From Begonia masoniana (taxonomy: Eukaryota > Streptophyta > Magnoliopsida > Cucurbitales > Begoniaceae): a stretch of DNA of 64,000 nt. Positions 34,063 through 45,466 of the stretch are shown here, one piece after another. Position 1 is the stretch's first letter. Each line of letters begins with the position of its first letter. The notes below the pieces were generated by a model. The model was not told the origin of the DNA, made no database searches, and was given only the letters and a program-made list of their open reading frames with translations. The position numbers and the translations under genes were made by a program. The DNA is taken from positions 10,694,168 through 10,758,167 of the forward strand of contig CM039514.1 in assembly GCA_022432975.1 (NCBI GenBank), written 5' to 3'.

Positions 34063-36247
34063 TGTAACGCCCCGTTTTTTTTTTTTTTAAACCCGGTTTG
34101 TTACTCAAAAACCCGAACATAACTAAGAAAATTTCAGACCAAATTTAAAACTTCGCTCGAAAGTCAAAATTTGATATTTTCTAAAACCTCAAAACATATA
34201 AAGAATTACAGCGGAAATCATTTGAGGAAAATAGAGTTAATCAAAATTATAGAACATTGCTTGAATAATCGGTTGAGGTGTTAAGGAGTAATCGATCAAA
34301 AGAAAAAGGGTTTAAATCGCGGAATACTTTAAAAGTTGTAGAAGTCAAACGCATCTGCCGCTGAACAAAGTCAACGGAAGAGGCTGAAACAGATAACAGA
34401 AGGCTCCTTCCGGTGACAAAACGACAAAACTTCCACTTCATCTTTCGGTAAGTCCAATACACGATATCCACCGGTCACTAAACGACAAGACTTCTACTAC
34501 AGTCTTCCGATTAGTTTAATACGCTACATCCACCGGTCATAAGACGACAAAAGTCTTCCTACATCTTCCGATGACGTCAGCCGAATGATTCCTTCATCCG
34601 ATCGACTTTATCTTACATCTACCGATGACGTCAGCCGGATGATTCCCTTCATCCAACCTTTGTCGATCACTAAACAACAAATTTTATTTATATCTTCCGA
34701 TGGCTTCCTCTGAAGACATCATCCGATGACTTTACTAAAGACATCTTCTGATGACTTTACTGAAGACATCTTCCGATAGACAACAGAACATCAACGCAAC
34801 ATCTGCCGATAGACATCATCTACTGATAGAGAACAGAGCGACATTTCAACTATCCCTTGTTATACAAACACAACTCTACTATATAAAGGAATTTGCTTAC
34901 TTTGCTGAAACCATTCAGAAACAATTCAGACCAATGCATTACTCAAAATCCAGTAAGTACCAACATTAAAACTCAACAGAATACTATTATCTAAAAAAAA
35001 ATCTCAAAAACGTATTCAAAATATTGAAACCACTACTGTCATGAACGCTCAACATACTTAAATTGAAACATTGTCAACTAAACCTTCACACCAACTGACA
35101 TCAGTTAAACTGCCCCATCAGCTGGCAGATTGCTGCGTAGATGCACTCTTCCAACCAGTCTAGTCCTCAGCAAACTCAGTAAACACACCTGCTGTCACTT
35201 ATTCACCTACATCACAAAACTCATCTATTAGCCTAATGCTAAGTAAGTAAAGCAATAATGTAATGAAATGCTAAAACATAAATTCCTAAATATGCAGTTT
35301 TTACTTTCTCAACTCAGTTGCATATGCATCGTTTCTGATCTGATCCCCCTGTGAAATTGGGAGTTGGATCACTTCTCCCAAAGTATAAATATCCACTAAC
35401 TCATTAAGGGGCGGATTACTTCCCTTAACAGTAAATCTGATTCACATAGCTGTTTCTGATCCCCCTGTTCGATGGGAAGTGGATCAAGTTTCCCAAAGTC
35501 TAACTATCCTCTGTCTCATTAAGGGGCGGATTATTTCCCTTAACAGTAAATCTGATTCACATCGCTGTTTCATTATGTTCATTCCTTACCATGCTAACAT
35601 GCATTCAAATTCATTTTCGTATACTTTTAAAATATGATGCATGACATACAAATACATTCACTTACCTAATGTTTTGTGATGTAGGCCCGAAAGCACAAGC
35701 ATACTTCACTTACCTGGCTCCTGGAAATTGTTTGGTTGCTAGTTACTTCAGAAATCTACCCACCTAGGTTCATAACAGAACATCAATCAAACCTTCACTA
35801 AACTTCACCAAGAATCAAACAAAAGCTCGAGGAATCCAGTTAGAAATTCTACTACCCGAGCATTCCCATTAATCACCAAAACCCGAACCTACCCTCATTC
35901 GTAGCATCCTCAAAATCCTCACATTGTACTCCCTCAGGTATCTAACCGCTATATCGTAAGAGAAATGAGGAAAACTTACCTAGGTTGAAGGAGAATCGAG
36001 CGAGGGAATCGCCTAGAGAGTTCTGCTGCAGACCCGAAGGCTGGAAGAGGAATGGTAAGCAAGATAGTGGCGGCTACAGTGCATTAAACCCAACCCTCTT
36101 CCTTAAATACGTTATCCACTTTTGAAATTTCCAAATTACTCTTATACCCTCGTCTAGTCACTTAATAACCCTACTTTAATTATTGCCTAATAAAATGTAT
36201 ACCATTAACAATAAAAGATAGCTGGTTCGATAGAACCGGGTGTTACA
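34063..36247 (-). mobile_element. Inner solo LTR (2185 bp)
   Basis: Starts TGTAACGCCCC and ends GGGTGTTACA, flanked by perfect CCCAA (34058-34062, 36248-36252). It contains ACTTACCTGG near 35710 and GATGCATGACAT near 35635. It has an ATCTTCCGATGACGTCA-type motif array (about 34450-34820) and two roughly 120-bp repeats with ATTAAGGGGCGGATTA (about 35335-35575). Non-coding. Confidence 0.88.
34450..34820. repeat. ATCTTCCG / TGACGTCA motif array
   Basis: Short units of the type ACATC-TTCCGATGACGTCAG. TGACGTCA is perfect at 34572-34579 and 34626-34633, and there are many decayed copies (GATGACTTTA). ATCCACCGGT occurs at about 34468 and 34528, as in the array at 58450-58990. Confidence 0.75.
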
Positions 36248-36599
36248 CCCAAACACCATCTTTTACACAACCAAATACAACAAAAATACTAAAACGCCAA
36301 AAGGTACCCATCACTCACAACTCCCCGAAGACCATGGTCGAGACGCCCCAACAACTGTCCGCACCGGCATGCCCCGTGCGTCGCTGACTGCTCCCTAATC
36401 TTAGGCTCTCTCATCTAGCTCACCTGTAATCTTGTCGTCACCTACGCCACAGAACACAAAACGTAAGCCTAATGCTTAGTAAGTAGAGAATAATGGATGC
36501 AAACACATATAATGCACACACACCCTAACACATGCAGTTCCTACTCGCTCTATTGTTCTCGTTTTCTGAAATGTTAATCTATCACCTAACGTTGTGGAT

Positions 36600-36985
36600 C
36601 AAGTAGGCGCACATCCTATATCATCTAGGATGACCCCACTTTGACCCAATAGTGCGATATCGGATGGCCACATCCGAGTCCAGCTCCAAAGATGGCCAGA
36701 CTCGATCTCTTGGCACACATCCGAGTCTAGCTCCAAGGATGCATTTCCATCTGAGTCCAGCTCCTAGGATGGCAAAACTCAATCCCCTAGCATACATCCG
36801 AATCTAGCTCCAAGGATGACACTATCCTAAACTCCTTGCATATATCTGAGTCCAGCTCCAAGGATGGCACCAGGCACACATCCGAGACCAGCTCCAAGGA
36901 TGTGTTTCCATCCGATTCTAGCTCCAAGAATGGCACTACCCAATATCCTAGCATACATTCGAGTCTAGCTCCAAGGATGACACTA
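36600..36985. repeat. Array of CATCC...GGATG hairpin units
   Basis: About nine units of CATCCGAGTCCAGCTCCAAG followed by GATG, spaced 25-55 bp. The ends CATCC and GGATG are inverse complements, so each unit could fold. It lies in the outer solo LTR. Confidence 0.8.
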
Positions 36986-38316
36986 CCAAATCCCCACACG
37001 TTTCAGCTCACCGTTCCCACACGTTTCAGCTCACCGTTCCCCACACGTTTCATGTTCACCGTTCAACCAAGCTCAAAACTCGTTTTTCGTAGTTCGAAAA
37101 CAATGATGCATGTCACACAAATACTCGACACAAAACAAAACACAAACAACCAAACAAGCAAACAATCCCTACCGTTCCATGGTGTAGGCCCGAGGGCACA
37201 ATCACAAACAACTTCTACTTACCTGGATTCCCTGCACGTGCTCGTAATTATTCACTCGGTTCGTCCAATCGTTCACTCGTTAACTTAACATATACTAAGA
37301 ATTCACTTAGATATTATCAAAACATAATCTAAATTATACCTATTCTATTTCTAACACAAACCAACTAACTCTACAACATAAAAACCCAAAATCCCGAAAT
37401 TCTCTCATTTTCGGTGTCTCAACTTCAATCGGCCATAACTCATTTAAAACGGGATTTTGACGTGACACCCCATTCCGTAAACCTCTACACGTCTACTATC
37501 CATTGAAACCATAAAATTCAACAACTAATCAACCATGGCCGATCGAACACTGCAAAATAGAACCGGCAACATTGATTCCAAAAACCGATTTTTACCAATT
37601 CTCACCAAAACATTAATCTATCTCTAAAAACCATCTACAACAACCTATCTAAGGATTAAACCATCTAATTTAGCAAGAGAAAAGGAAAATTCGTAGCCCC
37701 CCATTAGGGTTTCCAAACCCTAACCAATCTTCACAAAAAACACCAAAATCTTTCACCTACATGCATCCCCAACAAAACCCATTAAAACTCACCTTTAAAA
37801 CCTTGCAAAACTTGATGGAGAAGTGAAGGGGAAGCTCTTCTTGCTGCTAGTTTTCGTGGAAGGAGGAAGGGAGAAGAAGTTGCCATTAAACCATCCACTT
37901 TACCAATTTATAAAATCAATTTTTCCACTTTTGGCTTTTACCACCAAAATCTCTCTTTTTATAAAACAATCCTCACCTTTTTCTTCACCCTTAAACCAAC
38001 GTGAATATCTCCTCTTTTCCTTTACTTTTCACTTTTAATTCATTTTCTTTCTTAATTACTAAAACCCTTCCTTATTGACTAAATAAACAACACTATCTTA
38101 CTTCTTGCTTTCTAATATCCACTTTCCATTCAAGGGCTTAATAAACTATAAAATAAATGTTAAGCATCTAATCTAAGAGCTACGTACGTCAAGGAAAAAA
38201 TTTTCGAGTGTTACACAACCAAAGAAAAAATAATTAACTCAGCTCGGGGAAACTCAATAGCCAGATGAGTAGATAGGGTTCAAACCAAAAAGAACATTCT
38301 ACTGCCATCAGAGAAC

Positions 38317-38603
38317 TGAGGAACTCAATTTTAATTTTTCTAGCCACAGCCTCCATCTAGAAGAATTCAATGGTTGGTAGTTCTTCAATTGCTGCGGCAA
38401 AGTTCATTTTTTCTTTCTTTCTTATTTTTTCAAGAAAGGTATGCTGAAGCCTTTCTATAAATAGAGGCTTCAGCATACAGTTTCAATTATCCCCAAACCA
38501 AAACCCAAGTAGAGGAAAAGTAGAGAGAGAGGTTTGAGAGTTTTTTGTTCATTTGAAAATTGAATTAGATTTTTCTCTCAAATACATCCTATGATACCCA
38601 ACA
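38317..38603 (+). mobile_element. 5' LTR of the Tnt1-like element
   Basis: Runs from TGAGGAACTC to GATACCCAACA. It contains TATAAATAGAGGCTTCAGCA (about 38456), a good TATA box. Non-coding. Confidence 0.93.
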
Positions 38604-38605
38604 AG

Positions 38606-38617
38606 TGGTATCAGAGC
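38606..38617 (+). other. Primer-binding site, initiator tRNA-Met type
   Basis: TGGTATCAGAGC, 2 bp after the LTR end, the usual site of Tnt1-like copia elements. Confidence 0.92.
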
Positions 38618-39134
38618 GAGGTTGTTGGGGTATTAGCCATTGTATGAGCTCGGTCGGAAAAATTGAGTTTTTTTGAAACTTTTCGAAATATTTTTCTGAT
38701 TATACCAGGAGGTAGCTCTCGCTCCCACGAGTCTGTACGTTTTTTCGGATCAAAAAACAGACATCAAACGAGCTCTCTAAGATTTTTCAAAAAATCTGGT
38801 TGAGGAAGATGAAGTACAGTCATCAGCCACGTCAGCACCACCTCAGTGCCTAGTCAGTGCCATGTGTCGCCAAGTCAGCTGTAATTTTCTGCAAATTGCA
38901 TTTTGGTCCCTACACTTTTTGAAATTTTCAAGCAGGTCCCTAAGTTTTTTTAAAGGTATAGATTGGCCCCTGAACGTTTAGAAATTTTTAGTTTGACCCC
39001 ATAAATTTTTAGAAATTGAATTTGTGACCCGAAGTGTCTATTCCACCATTTTCGGCCATTCCGAACGCAACGGTGGACTCTGTTTTGCGAGATTCAGCTC
39101 CTATTTCTATAAATAAATTTTTGTAAGGTGAAAA

Positions 39135-39990
39135 ATGACCATAGAAGAGTTAACATCATCTTCAGGAGCTATGATTATGCTCACTGCCACCAACTACACG
39201 CTGTGGAAATCTCGGATGGAAAATCTCCTCAACTGTAAAGATTTGTTCAATCCCGTAGAATTGAAGGGTGAAATACCTGATCCAGCTAAAGCGTCAGAAT
39301 GGAAGAAATTAAATCAGAAATCTATTGGTCAAATCTGGCAATGGATTGATCATAGTGTCTTCCACCATGTTGCACAAGAAACAGACGCATATGCTCTCTG
39401 GAAGAAGCTAGAGGACATGTACCAGGCCAAAACCGCTCGGAATAAACCCATGTTGATTAGGCGATTAGTTAATATGAAGTTCAAAAGTGGAACTTCTATT
39501 GCCTAGCATACCAGTGAGTACCTGAGTCTGGTAAACCAGCTATCGTCTGTAGAGATGCCGCTTGGAGATGAGATACAAGCACTCCTACTTCTCAGTTCAC
39601 TTCCTGATAGCTGGGAAACACTTGTAGTTTCTCTCAGCAACTCGGCTCCAAATGGCAAACTTACCATGTCCATGGTTAAAGATGCCATGTTCAACTAGGA
39701 AGCCAGGAGAAAAGACATGGGCACAGACTAGACTCATGCCCTTGTCTCAGAGCACCGAGGAAGACAACAGGGAAAACAACAAAAGAGTAGTAGAGGTAAA
39801 TGGAGAGGCAGAAGCAAGAGCAGGGACAGATCCACCGATGGCAGAAAACCTTTATATAAATGTCATCACTGTGGAATAGAAGGTCATATGAAGAAGAATT
39901 GCTACAAATGGCTAGAGGAGCAAGGCCAGAGCAGTTCCCAGTCGAAGAACAAGGGTGGAGAAACGCTAGTCATTATTCCTGGAGATGTAG
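39135..39990 (+). pseudogene. Gag of the Tnt1-like element
   Basis: ATG at 39135 begins a copia gag (NYTLWKSRMENLLNCKDLF, YALWKKLEDMYQAKTARNKP). TAG stops at about 39504 and two more near 39700-39730 interrupt it. The zinc knuckle CHHCGIEGHMKKNCYKW lies near 39858-39910, in the frame read from 39730. RNA-binding and packaging role by family. Confidence 0.88.
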
Positions 39991-40049
39991 CGTTCTGTTC
40001 AACCCATAATGAGACATGCCTTCACGTCTCAAAATAAGACACAAAATGG

Positions 40050-41660
40050 GTGGTAGATACTGCAGCGTCCTACCACGTGACTCCGCACAAAGATGACTTC
40101 ACAACATATAAAATCAGTAACTTTGGAGCAGTGAAAATGGGAAATTCCAGTTCCTCTGGGATTCTAGGAATTGGTGATATCCAGATTAAGACAAGTGTTG
40201 GGAGTACAATCACTTTGAAGGATGTTCGACATGTGCCAGATCTTCAACTCAATCTTCATTCTGGAATAGCCCTTGACAAACAGGGCTATGGTAATCATTT
40301 CAGCAACAGCACATGGAAGATGTCAAAGGGCGCTCTGATAGTTGCTCGAGGACATATTTGTGGCACGCTGTACAAGACTCATGTGAAGATATGTACAGAC
40401 AGTCTCAACGTACCAGAGAAGGAAGGTTCTCAAAATTTGTGGCATCAAAGACTCGATCACATGAGTGAGAAAGGGTTGTCTACCTTAATAAAGAAGGAGC
40501 TTATCACTATTGAAAAAGATGTTGCGCTAGATCCTTGCAATCATTGTCTACTTGGCAAGCAGCACAGAGTCTCATTTAATTTCTCTTCCACAAGAAGATC
40601 AGAGTTACTCAGTCTAGTACACTCTGACGTTTACAGTCCCCTGGAGGTTGGATCACTATGCGGAAATAGATATTTTCTTACATTCATTGATGATGCTTCT
40701 CGAAAGGTGTGGGTTTATTTTCTGAAGACGAAGGGCCAGGTGTTTGAATACTTCAAAATGTTTCATGTCACGGTAGAACGTGAAACTGGGAAGAAGTTAA
40801 AGTGTCTCCGGTCAGATAATGGAGGCGAATACACTTCCAAGGTGTTCGATGCGTATTGCAAAACATACAACATTCGACATGAGGAGACGGTCCCTCGCAC
40901 CCCTCAGCACAACGGTGTAGCTAAAAGAATGAAACGGACAATCATGGAACATGTTCAGAATATGCTCAGTATGGCTAAGCTGCCTAAGCCATTCTGGGGA
41001 GAAGCAGTCAGAGCCGCCTATTACCTAATCAACAGATCACCATCAGTACCATTGAATTTTGAAATTCTGGAGAAACTGTGGTCTGGAAAGAATCCATCAT
41101 ACTCTCACTTAAGAGTATTTGGATGTGTAGCATACGCACATGTATCCAAAGAGCTCAGACAGAAGCTCGATGCAAGGACCACTCCATCCATTTTCATTGG
41201 CTATGGAGATGAAGAATTCGGATACAGATTATGGGATCCAAAGGAGAAAAAGGTGATTAGAATTAGGGACGTTGTGTTCCATAAAAGCCAGACAATAGAA
41301 GACATTGAAAAGCCTACAATGTCTCAAGAGTCAAATGTTGGTGGTCAAAACTCAGATGCAACACTAAAACCGTTCGAGAGAGACGCTGACATAGTGCCAG
41401 AAGATATGTCAGAAGCAGAAGATGAGGAAGAAGGGGTTGTTGAGCAGGGGGAGCCACAACCCGCTCCGCCAGATGTTCCACAACCATCACAAGGCTCAGA
41501 TGATAGTGAATCTCCTCAGACTATTCCAGAAGTTTGTAAGTCTGAACAAGGACGGATTCCATCTAGAAGATATACAGAATCTGAGTACCTTTTGCTTACT
41601 CAATATGGAGAACCGGAGAGTTTTCAAGCAGCAGTATCTCATAAGAATAAAGAAAAATAG
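40050..41660 (+). pseudogene. Protease and integrase of the Tnt1-like element
   Basis: A 536-codon frame. Protease WVVDTAASYHVTPHKDDF has Thr and Ala where the active site usually reads D-S-G, so the catalytic Gly is changed. Pre-integrase: LWHQRLDHMSEKGLSTL, CNHCLLGKQHRVSF (zinc-binding H/C residues). Integrase core: LVHSDVYSPLEV, FLTFIDDASRKVWVYFLK, LRSDNGGEYTSKVF, ending RTPQHNGVAKRMKRTIMEHV. In that last motif the family usually has E where K is found (N-G-V-A-E-R), so the catalytic Glu may also be lost. An acidic tail precedes RT. The frame starts after a TAA near 40037. Confidence 0.9.
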
Positions 41661-42491
41661 TTGTTAGCAATGAAGGATGAAATGAAATCTCTGTAGAAGA
41701 ATCATACTTATGAGATCGTAAAACTTCCAAAAGGAAAGAAGACACTTAGAAACACATGGGTGTTCAAGCTGAAGAAAGATGGCTGAGGAAAAGTGGTGAA
41801 ATACAAAGCACGATTGGTAGTCAAAGGATTCCAACAGAAGAAAAGAATTGACTTTGATGAGATTTTTTCACCAGTAGTCAAGATGATGTCAATCCGAGTT
41901 ATACTTGGCTTGGTAGCAAGTATGAACTTGGAGCTTAAATAGATGGACGTAAATAAAACTTTTCTTCACGGAGATCTAAAAGAAGAAATCTATATGGAGC
42001 AACCATAAGGTTTTGAGGTTTCAGGTGATAACCTCGTTTGCAAGCTTAAGTAAAGATTGTACGGTCTGAAGTAGGTACCAAGACAGTGGTACAAAAAGTT
42101 TGACTCGTGCATGGTGAGTCAAGGTTACAAGAAAACTGCTGCAGATGAGTGTGTTTACATTCAGAGATTTTCAGACAGGAGTTTCATTGTACTTCTACTT
42201 TATGTAGACGATATTATGATAGTAGAAAAAGATGCAACGAAGATTAGTCAGCTGAAGAATGAACTCTCTAAGTCTTTTGAAATGAAGGACTTGAGACCAG
42301 CTCAACAGATTTTGGGAATGCAAACCACCAACGATTATGGTTATCTCATGAGAAGTACATTGAACGAGTGCTCGAGAGGTTCAACATGAACAACGCCAAA
42401 CCAATCAGCATTCCACTTGCCAATTATTTCAAGTTTAGCAAGAGTGCATGCCCTTCATCCAAGGAAGAGATCGAGAAAATGTCATTAGTAC
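41661..42491 (+). pseudogene. Reverse transcriptase of the Tnt1-like element, first part
   Basis: RT motifs are readable across several stops: ARLVVKGFQQKK, MDVNKTFLHGDL, RLYGLK, and the catalytic LLLYVDDIMIV (about 42205-42235), which is intact. At least seven in-frame TAG, TAA or TGA codons and one frameshift (about 42340) break it. It ends at EEIEKMS, where the solo LTR has inserted. Confidence 0.9.
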
Positions 42492-43717
42492 TGATATGCC
42501 CTAAGTCCGAGTTTATCAACACCTAAGAGCAGCAACACAAAAACACACAAGTGCTCCTCGGATTTACACCAAGAATCCTTGGCCGATGGAGACTCCAACA
42601 AGTACAGAATATTTTCTTCAAACAAAGTCCAATTAATCTGAAATTTTAACACAAACTAACCAACAATATGCATGAAATATCCTCAAAATTTCAGCTCCAA
42701 AAACGATCAGACCAAAAAGTTAAGCAACAAACAAAACAGAAAAATCTGCTCCTCGGTAAGCAGTTTTTCTGGGCAGAATAACGTCTCACTTGTAAAATCT
42801 ATAACTCCCGATTAGATGAAGCAAATTGGGTGAAATTTTAACACAATGTACCTGGGGGTGTGAAGAGTGGACTCTGAAAATTTCAGAGCAAAAATCGATT
42901 GGAAGAAAGAATAGTGGACACACAACCAATGATGCTTCGAGAATAAGGTGTTTTGTACCTTTGATGATAGTTTACTCCACAAATGTAGATTGGCTTTACC
43001 AAATGGCACGATTTTCTCACCTTTTCTTCAGCTTCCAATCTCTGGTAACGCTGAGAAAAAAGGGGTGGATGATGGTTACCAAGTAGTCACAACTTGGTTA
43101 TGAAGATAGCCTCCATTGCTCGGGTAAGCTCGCCGAGAATGTAGAACTAAGGATGCCCTAGGGCCATGGTTTTTGCATCAGCAAAAGCACGAAATTTCAT
43201 TCAATAATAATGTCCATTACAATGAGAAAAATATGTTTAAATATGTTCCAAAAGATGGGCTAGGGTTTGTGCATGAAGGAGATGAAGAACCCTCTAGAAT
43301 GTGGTGAGGTGCTTGGCCACCATTGGTTGGATACAAGGTGTATATGCACCTTCTCTCTCCCATGATCAAGCTTCCAATTTTACCCTTCAAATGGAGCCTT
43401 AATCCTACTTAAACATTTAGCCATGCATGCATACAAAGAAAATAAATCTAAGTGTCTTGTGAAAGAAATTAAAAAAAATTAGTCTCTCGGATTACATAAT
43501 TTGTCAAAGGAGGACAAACTCCTTCTTCACTTCAAATTTTCGATGCATGCTCCAAGCTTTGTATGGTGGAGGCTCTTCCTTCCCTTGGGGCTTAGTTTCT
43601 CCTTTAAATACCTTGTGAAGAGTATCACCTATAAGAAGAACAAAGATTTTAGTCTAAAAAAGGCTAGGAAATTTTCTCACGGTTTGATATTGTTCAAAAG
43701 GGTTCCATGGCACATCA
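42492..43717. mobile_element. Solo LTR inside the copia RT (1226 bp)
   Basis: TGATATGCCCTAAG to CATGGCACATCA, flanked by perfect AGTAC (42487-42491, 43718-43722). On both sides the copia pol sequence resumes exactly (KMS then YSSAVGSLMYAM). No coding domain. Family not assigned. Frames at 42812-43086 and 43501-43749 are chance. Confidence 0.9.
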
Positions 43718-43722
43718 AGTAC

Positions 43723-44318
43723 TGTATTCTTCAGCAGTTGGAAGTCTGATGTATGCAATGGTGTGTACAAGACCAGATATTGCTCATGCAGTAGGAATGA
43801 TAAGTCGTTTTCTCTCCAACCCCAGGAAGGAGCATTGAGAAGCGGTAAAGTGGATTCTCAGGTACCTAAAGGGTACTACTAAAATATGTCTCTGTTACGG
43901 GGGAGCTGATCCAATCTTGGAGGGCTATACAGATGCAGATATGGCCGGAGATATTGATAGTAAAAAATCTACTTCAGGATTTATCTATACTTTCGCGAGG
44001 GGAGCTATCTCATGGCAGTCAAGATTGCAGAAGTGTGTTGCTTTAGCCACAACAGAAACAGAATATATTGTTGTCGGTGAAGCTGGGAAAGAAATGTTGT
44101 GGCTAAAGCAATATCTCCAAGAACTTGAAATCAAGCAGAAGGACTACAAGGTACATTGTGACAGTCAAAGTGCTCTCGATTTGAGCAAGAATTCCATGTA
44201 TCATTCTCGTACGAAGCATATTGATATTCGATATCATTGGATATAAGTTATGGATCGACAATTATTGAGACTAGTTAATATTCATACGAAGAAGAATCTA
44301 GCAGATATGTTGACAAAT
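43723..44318 (+). pseudogene. RT end and RNase H of the Tnt1-like element
   Basis: Continues with YSSAVGSLMYAM and CTRPDIAHAVGMISRFLS. RNase H follows: GYTDADMAGDIDSKKSTSG, ALATTETEYIVVGEAGKE, VHCDSQSALDLSKN and HSRTKHIDIRYH, with the D-E-D catalytic residues visible. A TAA near 44246 precedes the last part (ADMLTNMVTREKLELC). Confidence 0.92.
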
Positions 44319-44397
44319 ATGGTAACTCGAGAAAAGTTGGAGCTATGCAGAAACATAGCTGGAATGCTTGTTTCAGATATGGCTGGAGGGAGAGAAT

Positions 44398-44687
44398 TGA
44401 AGAACTCATTTTAATTTTTCCAGCCACAGCCTCCATTTAGAAGAATTCAACGGTTGGTGGTTCTTCAATTGCTGTGGCAAAGTTCATTTTTTCATTTTTT
44501 CTTATTTTTTTAAGAAATGTGTGCTGAATCCTCTCTATAAATAGAGACTTTAGCATACGGTTTCAATTATCCCCAAACCAAAAATCCCAAGTAGAGGAAG
44601 AGTAAAGAGAGAGAGATTCGAGAGTCTTTTGTTCATTCAGAAATTGAATTAAATTTTTCTCTCACATACATCCTGTGATACCCGCCA
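44398..44687 (+). mobile_element. 3' LTR of the Tnt1-like element
   Basis: Starts TGAAGAACTC, ends GATACCCGCCA. It differs from the 5' LTR at scattered sites, so the insertion is not very recent. Confidence 0.93.
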
Positions 44688-44885
44688 AGAACAACTTCAA
44701 AAAATATATTTCAAGAAATAAGACAAAACTTCACTTCCTTGCCGCCTAGTAAATCTCGACAGCATTCACCAACAACGCCAGCCATTCAACATTTCAAGTT
44801 CTCAGAATTCCGGACAAAAGCGAAAGAAATAAAACATATATATGTAAAAGAAACACAAAGAGAGCAGAAAAGGGCAAACACTGAC

Positions 44886-45176
44886 TTTGGAAGGGGATGC
44901 CGCGAGAACAGAAGTAGGATCCGGTTCACCCAGCCGAATAGTAATTCGATGCAAGCACTGCTTCGTGGAGTCCCAGAAATAGATACGAGAAGCTCCGTCC
45001 CATGCCAACAGATTTCTCGGCCCCAAAAGGACAGCACCAGAGTCAGCGCTGTTGGAGCTGGTGGTAGATGTGAAAACTGGGTGGTTCTGGAGAGGCACCC
45101 ATTCAACCTCTTCTTTCGGAGTAAGAGATCGCTGTTCGTCTGTATTCGGTTCGTACAAGTCGAAGCTGTACCTCAT
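44886..45176 (-). CDS. NUP88: Nuclear pore protein NUP88, first exon only
   Basis: Minus-strand ATG at 45176. The frame carries MRYSFDLYEPNTDEQ, SLTPKEEVEWVPLQNHPVF, NLLAWDGASRIYFWDS and KQCLHRITIRLGEPDPTSVL, then ASPSK. I recognise this as the start of plant NUP88 (the MOS7 protein of Arabidopsis), a nucleoporin of the cytoplasmic face needed for nuclear retention of immune regulators. The exon ends at 44886 with a weak donor GTCAGT. No later exon appears to the left, where a copia element begins 198 bp away, and none is visible up to 30 kb. It is therefore a gene cut off by repeats, a gene with a very long first intron, or a leftover exon. It is divergent from aspartate oxidase. Confidence 0.8.
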
Positions 45177-45466
45177 TCTGCCCTCTCCCAAGCCCTCGCC
45201 CTCGCCCTCGCCGACTCCGGCTTCTCTCTGAACAATGGTGGGAAAAATGGCGAAGATCCTTTGGTAATAGAACCGCTATAAAAGCCTGAATATAACAAAG
45301 GTTTTCTTTTTCCCCTTCGAATGATTATTCTTCTTGAGCATATATATATACTGCAAGTTGGTTTGCTCGACTTCATAAACTATAGCTTCAGTAAATTATG
45401 TCTAGTTTATTAATTAAAATCTTTTTTCTTTGCCATTTTCTTTCTCTTCTTCCTATTTTTGCACAG
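45177..45466. promoter_or_regulatory. Intergenic region between NUP88 and aspartate oxidase
   Basis: Less than 300 bp separate the NUP88 ATG from the first recognised oxidase exon. CTATAAAAGCC at about 45267-45277 is a good TATA box pointing toward the oxidase. The part 45390-45466 looks like an intron 3' end (T-rich tract then TTTTTGCACAG). No convincing ATG-containing first exon of the oxidase could be fitted between them. Confidence 0.5.

Larger units (their letters stand above)
33867..36315. repeat. About 130-bp direct duplication split by the inner solo LTR
   Basis: The phrases ATAAAACATATTCAACCCAT, AAAGGTTCCCAAACACCATC and ACGCCAAAAGGTACCCA occur at about 33875-33990. They recur at about 34013-34062, continuing at 36248-36313. 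The second copy is interrupted at CCCAA by the inner LTR, so the duplication is older than that insertion. Confidence 0.85.
33226..38215 (-). mobile_element. Solo LTR, Tekay-like, with a second solo LTR inside
   Basis: Starts TGTAACGCCTC and ends GAGTGTTACA, flanked by a perfect CAACC (33221-33225 and 38216-38220). After removal of the inner LTR (34063-36247) it is about 2.8 kb. It shares ACTTACCTGG (about 37220) and ATGATGCATG (about 37101) with the Tekay-type LTRs, in the same orientation, hence the minus-strand call. It holds palindrome cluster 4, a hairpin-unit array and a short internal duplication. Open frames at 33330-33770, 36787-37288 and 37823-38038 show no domain. Confidence 0.88.
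38317..44687 (+). mobile_element. Tnt1-like Ty1/copia retrotransposon, full length but dead
   Basis: LTRs at 38317-38603 (287 bp) and 44398-44687 (290 bp) are closely similar. Perfect target duplication AGAAC (38312-38316, 44688-44692). Primer-binding site TGGTATCAGAGC at 38606-38617; polypurine tract GGAGGGAGAGAA before 44398. Internal order gag, protease, integrase, RT, RNase H is the copia order. A 1226-bp solo LTR (42492-43717) interrupts RT. Many stops are TAG or TAA where the family has Gln. It lies just left of the NUP88 exon. Confidence 0.95.

Noticed and set aside
44739..45281. 180-codon plus-strand frame opposite NUP88
   Set aside because: The minus strand gives clear NUP88 motifs; the plus frame is its shadow.
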